Shown: in pieces, positions 6,810 to 11,247 of the stretch
Layout of the letters: each line of letters begins with the position of its first letter
Numbering within the stretch: the first letter of the stretch is position 1
Assembly (NCBI GenBank): GCA_017828935.1
Contig: JAGAUG010000041.1
Coordinates: 1-11,247 of the forward strand
Origin: Oscillospiraceae bacterium
GTDB lineage: Bacteria > Bacillota > Clostridia > Oscillospirales > Ruminococcaceae
DNA length: 11,247 bases
Reading direction: 5' to 3'
The notes under the pieces: model-generated
Told to the model about the DNA's origin: nothing
The model's database searches: none
Seen by the model: the letters and a program-made list of their open reading frames with translations, nothing else
Made by a program: the position numbers and the translations under genes

Positions 6810-6835
6810 TATTATTACGGAGATATTTTTTATCT

Positions 6836-7321
6836 ATGACTTTTAAATCTTTTGTTTGGCCTAACGACCCAAGTAATTTAAATATTACTCTCTTAAAAAA
6901 AAATAAAACAGATGTTGATAATCTAAAAATTTTAAAAATAATCGAAGGTTCTGGTAATTTTTTTGGTCCTGATTGTCACAAATATTTTTCTAAACTTTCT
7001 GAAATTTTTAATGATCCTTCCCCTGGTAAGCTTTTAATTCCAGGATTCAACCCAATAAACGCTTTTTTTTCTGAACTTTCGATTACAAGCGCTCCTAGTC
7101 CCGAGCAAATATCCTATCGTTTTAAATTCTCAGAAAATATATTAAAATCAAATAAAACTCAAAAAACAAATAATATTGCTTATTATTATATAAAACAAAA
7201 CGAAAGTCTTTGGGAGGTCTCCGAAAAATTTGATATCCCTATCGAAACTCTTCTTAAAAAAAATCCATCTATTTCTAACCCTTACGATATAAAACCCGAA
7301 CAAAAAATTTTAATATTTTAA
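6836..7321 (+). CDS. xkdP: LysM-containing baseplate protein (XkdP-like)
   Basis: This 161-residue protein has a C-terminal LysM domain (about 116-161: YYYIKQNESLWEVSEKFDI, then ETLLKKNPSISNP and IKPEQKILIF). LysM domains bind glycan such as peptidoglycan, and in PBSX-like phages this one belongs to the hub region of the baseplate. The N-terminal part has FGPDCHKYFSKLSEIFNDPSPGKLLIPG (43-70) and EQISYRFKFSEN (90-101), a layout seen in XkdP and DNA-circularisation-like baseplate proteins. It is shorter than XkdP as I remember it. Start ATG 6836 follows CGGAGA (6818-6823). In PBSX the tape measure xkdO would lie immediately upstream, and it is missing here. Confidence 0.8.
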   Translation: MTFKSFVWPNDPSNLNITLLKKNKTDVDNLKILKIIEGSGNFFGPDCHKYFSKLSEIFNDPSPGKLLIPGFNPINAFFSELSITSAPSPEQISYRFKFSENILKSNKTQKTNNIAYYYIKQNESLWEVSEKFDIPIETLLKKNPSISNPYDIKPEQKILIF

Positions 7322-7349
7322 TATTAAAATTAGAAAGGCCTGAATAAAA

Positions 7350-8177
7350 ATAAAAATTTTATTATATGACTCTAAAAATACAGAATATAATTTTGATAAT
7401 ATTTTAGATTTCGTTATTATTTCTGATTTAAAAATTCCGGTTAAAAAACTCTTAATAAAACTAAAAAACAAATCGCCTTTAAAAAATTTATTTTATAAAA
7501 TTAAATTATTTATTGATAATAACCTGATTTTTGAAGGCCTAATAGACGAACAGGTTTCGTCTAAATCCGATTCTAATATAACAACTAAAATTGTCGCTAG
7601 ATCGAAAGCTTGTTTATTATTAGATAACTTCGCTCGACCTCAAACTTATAATAATATATCTTTAAAAAATATATTAGATAATTATATTGCTAATTTTGGA
7701 TTTTCTTATAAAAAAATCAATTCTTTTATTTTAGATACTTCTTTAGACTCTTTTACAGTCTTCCCTAAGATGAGTAATTGGGCTGTTTTAGAATCTTTTT
7801 TAGATAAATCTCTTGGGCTTTTCGCTTTTATTTCAAATAATAACGAAATCTTACTTTCTGATAAGTTTAAAAATTCAGCTATATCTATTTCTAATAATAT
7901 AAATAATAACTTAGTTTATTTTAATAAAAATTATAATTATTCTAACATATCAGTTTGTTTTAATAAAAAAAATAATAATTTAAATTCTAGCGAAAATTTA
8001 TTTATAAAAATTCACTTGCCAAATTTATTTTTTTCGTCGGTTGGAAAAAAAATTTTTGTTTTTGATGAACTGACAGATTCTCTCTCTAGTAACTCTTTAT
8101 TTATTATAAAAAAATTATATTATATTTTTAAAAACAACGAGCTTTATTCTTATCTTGTTCTATCACCTGATATTTAA
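7350..8177 (+). CDS. xkdQ: Baseplate hub protein (XkdQ/gpD-like), ATA start
   Basis: This is probably the trimeric hub that carries the spike, in the XkdQ / late-control gpD family. Read from ATA 7350 it has 275 residues. Supporting segments are LFIDNNLIFEGLIDEQ (53-68), IVARSKACLLLDNFARPQTY (81-100) with the aRs---LLDN-A-P pattern of this family, and FPKMSNWAVLESFLDKSLG in the middle. The frame has no ATG, GTG or TTG between the stop TGA at 7341 and ATG 7770. Starting at 7770 would discard the first 140 residues, including the best family motifs. AGAAAGG (7332-7338) precedes ATA 7344 by 5 nt and ATA 7350 by 11 nt. The latter spacing matches the other genes here and gives a natural MKILLYDSK start. 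The gene lies between LysM protein and spike, as in PBSX. Confidence 0.78.
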   Translation: MKILLYDSKNTEYNFDNILDFVIISDLKIPVKKLLIKLKNKSPLKNLFYKIKLFIDNNLIFEGLIDEQVSSKSDSNITTKIVARSKACLLLDNFARPQTYNNISLKNILDNYIANFGFSYKKINSFILDTSLDSFTVFPKMSNWAVLESFLDKSLGLFAFISNNNEILLSDKFKNSAISISNNINNNLVYFNKNYNYSNISVCFNKKNNNLNSSENLFIKIHLPNLFFSSVGKKIFVFDELTDSLSSNSLFIIKKLYYIFKNNELYSYLVLSPDI

Positions 8178-8217
8178 ATTTTAAAAAATTTTAATTTCTT
8201 GAGGTTAAATAAATACT

Positions 8218-8553
8218 ATGAATTATTTTTTAGATAACAATATTTTAGCGTCTGTAACGTTCGCTTCTTCTTTAGATTCAATCGCCGCTTATCACGAATT
8301 TGAACAGCGAAATATTAATATAGTTTCTCCAAAAGGCTATTATTATATTCCTAAGGCTGGAGACAAAATTTTATTATCGTCGATACAAAATCCGCTCGCT
8401 CTTGGCTGTTTAAATCAATCAAATATAAATATTGCCCCGGGCGAAATTATAATAAAAAACGATTCCGGAGCAAAAATAAAACTTTGTAACAACGGTGATA
8501 TAGAAATTAATTCCCTAAAAATTAATAAAGACGGAAAGATAATAAACTTATGA
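8218..8553 (+). CDS. Small baseplate spike / puncturing protein (gpV/gp45-like)
   Basis: At 111 residues this looks like a minimal central spike. The N-terminal part (about 1-65) reads as a small OB-like barrel ending in GYYYIPKAGDKILLSS (40-55) and PLALGCL (59-65). The C-terminal part is a run of short strands with Gly/Asn turns: PGEIIIKNDSGAKIKLCNNGDIEINSLKINKDGK (74-107). That resembles the beta-helix stem of gpV-type spikes. It ends without the His-x-His iron-binding tip seen in P2 gpV and phi92 gp138, so the tip may be blunt or another protein may cap it. Start ATG 8218 has GAGG at 8201-8204. The 3' end overlaps the next gene by ATGA, which suggests coupled translation. Confidence 0.7.
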   Translation: MNYFLDNNILASVTFASSLDSIAAYHEFEQRNINIVSPKGYYYIPKAGDKILLSSIQNPLALGCLNQSNINIAPGEIIIKNDSGAKIKLCNNGDIEINSLKINKDGKIINL

Positions 8554-8921
8554 ATATAAAAATTTATAAAAATCACGATATTTTAAATATTTTAAAACCA
8601 ACAGATAATATTTATTATTCTTACGATGAATCTGACGAAATAGCTATTTCTTTCGCAATGTCTTTAAAGATTCCAAAAAAATCTTTTGTTTTAGACAAAA
8701 CAATTGGCTCTGATTTCTTAAAAAAAGTCCAACAACTATATTATAAAGATTTAAAATCTAACTTGATATATTTATTAAACGAGGTTGCCTCGAGTTTTCA
8801 ACTTATCAACATTAAAAACGTTGAATACTCGATTGAACAAAAATCTAACTGTCTATTTTTATTTATAACTATAGAAGTTTTAAATAATACTTATCTTATA
8901 AATTTGGAGGTTTTTATATAA
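8550..8921 (+). CDS. Baseplate wedge protein (XkdS / gp25-like)
   Basis: This 123-residue protein lies between spike and baseplate J genes, the fixed place of the gp25/gpW/XkdS wedge component that links inner baseplate and sheath. Segments that fit are the SYDESDEIAISFAMSLKIPKKSFVLDKTIGSDF stretch (24-56), in which the SFVLDKTIGSDF part recalls the R-GSDF block of XkdS-type proteins, and a conserved-style C-terminus alternating helix and strands (ASSFQLINIKNVEYSIEQ, FLFITIEVLNNTYLINLEVFI). It starts at ATG 8550 inside the spike stop (ATGA overlap). GGAAAG at 8533-8538 is the likely ribosome binding site. The ribosome binding site of the following gene lies inside its last codons. Confidence 0.65.
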   Translation: MNIKIYKNHDILNILKPTDNIYYSYDESDEIAISFAMSLKIPKKSFVLDKTIGSDFLKKVQQLYYKDLKSNLIYLLNEVASSFQLINIKNVEYSIEQKSNCLFLFITIEVLNNTYLINLEVFI

Positions 8922-8923
8922 AG

Positions 8924-10003
8924 ATGCCTGATAAAAATATATTTTCGTCAACTAAATTATTTAAACAAATTTTTTCTGAGATGGTTTTAGAATATCAAAA
9001 ACTTTCTGGTCTATCTATCTTTAAAACCAGCGATGTTTATATTAAATTAAAAACTCTAGCTTCCCAAATTTTTTCGCTACAAACAAAATTAAATTGGCTC
9101 GAAAAACAAGTTTTCGCTCAAACTGCAACTGGAATTTTTTTAGATTACCACGCTCAAACTCGTGGACTTTTTAGAAAAAAAGCTTCTTATTCGATTGGAT
9201 CTTTAACTTTTAAAATTTCTTCTCCAGCTAAAGAAGATATTTTGATTCCAGCTAAAACTCTTTGTTTTTCGCCTCTAGCACCTAACATAAAATTTTCAAC
9301 AACAACCGAAGCAATAATAAAAAAAGGCGAAACAGAAGTTAGTGTCGACGCTAAATCTTTAAACTTTGGCCTCGAAACAAATCTTAGTAGCCAAACAATA
9401 TCTAGTATGTGTAACCCTCCAGAATTTGTTGAGTCTGTTATAAATAATAATAATTTTGAAGGCGGTTGCGACGAAGAATCCGACGAAAATCTTAGACTTA
9501 GACTTCTTAGTAGCTTTAAAAATATTTCAAACGGTTGTAATAGCTCTTATTACCACAATATTGCGATGAATCATGACGGAGTTTTATCTGTTAATGTCTT
9601 ACCTAGAAACCGTGGCCGCGGAACTGTTGATTTAATTTTAGCAACAACAAAACAAGATCCAGATTTATTAAATAAAATAAAATCCGAATTAGAATCCCAA
9701 AAAGAAATTAACGTTGATATAAATATATCCGAAGCTAAAATTAAAAAAACCAATATCGAAATCTCTATCGAAACAGATAAGTCTATTTTATTTAAAACTA
9801 TTTCGCAACAAACAGAAGAAACTATTAAAAATTTTGTTTCGAAATTAAAAGTCTATGAGCCTTTAAAATTAGCCGCTCTTGGTTCAGAAATATTTAAGAT
9901 CCAAGGAATTAAAAATTATAAATTTATCAATCCTTCAAAAGATTTATTTATAAACAAAGACGAAATTATTAACTTAGATAAAATAAAAATTTCTCAGTTA
10001 TAA
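8924..10003 (+). CDS. xkdT: Baseplate J-like wedge protein (XkdT)
   Basis: This 359-residue protein is the large wedge subunit that, with the previous gene product, forms the outer ring of the baseplate. Baseplate-J features are AQTATGIFLDYHAQTRGLFRK (65-85), SIGSLTFKISSPA (90-102), ILIPAKTL (106-113), then GGCDEESDENLRLRLLSSFKNISNGCNSSYY (180-210) and VLSVNVLPRNRGRGTVDLILA (220-240). The last two blocks are the strongest family signature. The C-terminal third alternates helices and strands, ending in KLAALGSEIFKIQGI and a final strand. Length is close to XkdT. ATG 8924 comes 2 nt after the wedge stop. GGAGG (8906-8910) within the wedge gene is its ribosome binding site. The minus-strand frame inside it (9571-9753) is a shadow. 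Confidence 0.9.
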   Translation: MPDKNIFSSTKLFKQIFSEMVLEYQKLSGLSIFKTSDVYIKLKTLASQIFSLQTKLNWLEKQVFAQTATGIFLDYHAQTRGLFRKKASYSIGSLTFKISSPAKEDILIPAKTLCFSPLAPNIKFSTTTEAIIKKGETEVSVDAKSLNFGLETNLSSQTISSMCNPPEFVESVINNNNFEGGCDEESDENLRLRLLSSFKNISNGCNSSYYHNIAMNHDGVLSVNVLPRNRGRGTVDLILATTKQDPDLLNKIKSELESQKEINVDINISEAKIKKTNIEISIETDKSILFKTISQQTEETIKNFVSKLKVYEPLKLAALGSEIFKIQGIKNYKFINPSKDLFINKDEIINLDKIKISQL

Positions 10004-10042
10004 TTAAAAATTAAAATTATTATTAAAATAGGAGCTGTTATC

Positions 10043-10594
10043 TTGATTAACATAAAACAAAATATAATAAAAATCTTAAAGCCTTTGTCTATATATAAAC
10101 TAAAACCCGGCTCAAAAACAGACAACGAAATTTCTGTTTTTTCTTCAGCCCTCCAAAAATTAAATAACAAGATAGATAAACTCTTAAAAGAATCTTTTAC
10201 TCAAACAGCCGAAGATTTCGGCCTAAGCTCAAAAATAAATTTATTAGATTTAAAAATAAATATATCCGACTCAGTTTCTCAAATAAGAAATAAAATCTTA
10301 AAATCTCTCTCAACTAATTCAAATAATTTTAATAAACAAGATATAATAAATTCTTTAAAATCTTTTGGATTCGATTGTAATCTCGAAGAAAATTTTAAAG
10401 ACGAATCTGTAACTATATCTTTTAAAGACAAAAATTTTCAACCCAACGATATTTCTTTTTTTAAAGAAATTGTTTTTAAGTTATTGCCCGCTCATCTAGA
10501 AATAGTTTTTGATATAAATCAAAAAACAACTTGGGAGGATCTTGATAATTTAGAAATCGACCCTTCACAAGAATTTTCTTGGGATAATTTTTAG
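10043..10594 (+). CDS. xkdU: XkdU-like baseplate/tail protein (gpI-like)
   Basis: This 183-residue protein follows baseplate J, as XkdU does in PBSX and gpI in P2. It probably connects the wedge ring to the tail fibres. An N-terminal helical region includes LLKESFTQTAEDFGLSSKINLL (about 47-68), where the SF-QTA-DFGL pattern is typical of this group. DSVSQIRNKILKSLS follows, then a region with a strand-helix-strand pattern (FGFDCNLEENFKDESVTISF) and a VFKLLPAHLEIVFD block (about 148-161). The last is the P-HLE-VF signature familiar from the family. Start TTG 10043 follows AGGAG (10030-10034), spaced 8 nt. The parS-like palindrome begins 9 bases after the stop. Confidence 0.8.
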   Translation: MINIKQNIIKILKPLSIYKLKPGSKTDNEISVFSSALQKLNNKIDKLLKESFTQTAEDFGLSSKINLLDLKINISDSVSQIRNKILKSLSTNSNNFNKQDIINSLKSFGFDCNLEENFKDESVTISFKDKNFQPNDISFFKEIVFKLLPAHLEIVFDINQKTTWEDLDNLEIDPSQEFSWDNF

Positions 10595-10602
10595 CTTAAT
10601 TA

Positions 10603-10628
10603 AATATAGTTTCACGTGAAACTATATT
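10603..10628. promoter_or_regulatory. parS: 26-bp perfect palindrome with a parS-like core (possible ParB site)
   Basis: The 13-bp half-site AATATAGTTTCAC is followed by its exact reverse complement. The inner 14 bp, GTTTCACGTGAAAC (10609-10622), equal the centre of the chromosomal parS consensus TGTTTCACGTGAAACA (Bacillus and many other bacteria). Only the two outermost bases of the 16-mer differ, T to A and A to T, and symmetry is kept. A fixed 14-mer with six G/C bases is very improbable by chance in DNA this AT-rich. ParB binds such sites and spreads from them. Whether a host or phage ParB binds this one is not shown. It sits in the 82-bp gap between the XkdU-like and fibre genes. Confidence 0.7.
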
Positions 10629-10676
10629 AATTTTAAAATATTAATATTTATATTTATTATAGGAGGCTCTAAATCT

Positions 10677-11247
10677 ATGGCTAGTTCTAATAAAACACCG
10701 TTTCTTAATTTAAACCAATGGGAAAAATCAGATAAATTTTGTATGAACGATTTTAATTTAGATAACCAACAAATCGATTCTAGTTGTCAACAAATGTCTG
10801 ATAAGTTAGAAAATCACGTTTTAAACACAGAAATTCATATTAATCACGAAACATCTGAGTTGATTCAAAATCATATAAAAAACAATAAAATACATATAGA
10901 AGAAACTGATCTAACTCAGCTTCGCGAAAATTTAAATAAACATATAGACGATTCTTCTAATCATATAAATAATAAATCAATAGAAGACATCAAAAATATT
11001 ATAGAACAACACAGTAAAGATAAAAACTTACATATGTTCCCTTCTAAGTTAGAATCTAAATTAGAAAAAATTAAATCTAGTCTTTCTTCCCACTCTCAAG
11101 ATAAAAATATTCATATCGATCCAGTCGAATTTTCTAATATTAAGTCTCATGTTAAAGACTCTAAAGCTCATGTAGACCCTAATTTAATTTCTGAATTAAA
11201 ATCTGACTTCGCTCGCCATTCTCAAGATAAAAAAATTCACGTCGACT
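10677..11247 (+). CDS. Tail fibre protein with H-x6-H repeats (partial, runs off the window)
   Basis: At least 190 residues are present with no stop before the window ends. The N-terminus (NKTPFLNLNQWEKSDKFCMNDFNLDNQQID, 5-34) matches the opening I know from clostridial phage tail-fibre proteins, which attaches to the baseplate. Residues 47-190 hold seven copies of His-x6-His-[I/V/M], with first His at 47, 66, 89, 112, 139, 158 and 181, joined by helical Ser/Leu/Lys-rich links. This recalls the phage tail repeat of Bacillota fibres (H---D--PH-VT type), here with the proline absent. The fibre is probably trimeric and rod-like. The receptor-binding end is outside the window. Start ATG 10677 has AGGAGG (10661-10666), 10 nt before it. 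The parS-like palindrome lies just upstream. Confidence 0.85.
   Translation, partial: MASSNKTPFLNLNQWEKSDKFCMNDFNLDNQQIDSSCQQMSDKLENHVLNTEIHINHETSELIQNHIKNNKIHIEETDLTQLRENLNKHIDDSSNHINNKSIEDIKNIIEQHSKDKNLHMFPSKLESKLEKIKSSLSSHSQDKNIHIDPVEFSNIKSHVKDSKAHVDPNLISELKSDFARHSQDKKIHVD

Noticed and set aside
6584..6835. Programmed frameshift of tail-assembly chaperones
   Set aside because: There is a long A-run at the start of the 63-aa frame, but neither alternative frame gives an extended product, so no gpG/gpGT-like pair is present.
7366..7407. ATG 7366 as hub start
   Set aside because: It is in another frame that stops after 13 codons, so it cannot supply the hub N-terminus.
9571..9753. 60-codon open frame on the minus strand
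   Set aside because: It lies wholly inside the baseplate J gene and has no visible ribosome binding site or family pattern. It is a shadow of the coding strand.
10603..10640. Palindrome as a rho-independent terminator after the XkdU-like gene
   Set aside because: A stem could form, but it is followed by mixed A/T rather than a T-run, and the exact parS-like core explains it better. Weak attenuation is not excluded.

Overview
The window is one tightly packed, single-strand (+) block of phage structural genes. Its order is that of a small PBSX/XkdE-to-XkdV-like contractile-tail (myovirus) morphogenesis module. The DNA is very AT-rich (roughly a quarter G+C by eye). It uses the standard code with TAA/TAG/TGA stops, has AGGAGG/AGGTGA-type ribosome binding sites, and encodes proteins whose motifs resemble those of prophages of Clostridia and other low-GC Bacillota. 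A prophage or phage of an AT-rich Bacillota-like host is the best reading. The sequence alone cannot separate an active phage, a cryptic prophage and a domesticated particle. Terminase, lysis and integration genes are not in the window.

Head part (about 46-5107): portal, prohead protease with probable scaffold tail, small decoration protein, HK97-fold major capsid protein, then three small neck genes (connector, stopper, tail terminator, in decreasing confidence). A 16-codon degenerate copy of the decoration gene's 3' end lies just behind that gene.

Tail part (5253-8177): a short sheath protein, a short tube protein, a 63-aa unrecognised protein, a LysM baseplate protein and an XkdQ/gpD-like hub. 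The place between tube and LysM gene, where assembly chaperones and a long tape-measure gene normally sit, holds only the 63-aa gene. Baseplate and fibre part (8218 to end): mini-spike, gp25/XkdS-like wedge, baseplate J protein, XkdU-like protein and the N-terminal 190 codons of a repetitive tail fibre that runs off the window.

The points most worth a second look are: a 26-bp perfect palindrome containing a parS-like core between the XkdU-like and fibre genes; the missing tape measure; portal and hub genes that have no ATG/GTG/TTG available at their N-termini and must start at AUU/AUA-type codons; the duplicated decoration-protein tail; and a strong preference for C at codon position 3 when the next codon starts with G. 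The genes look co-transcribed, with gaps under 150 bp, one 4-bp ATGA overlap, and no convincing internal promoter or terminator.
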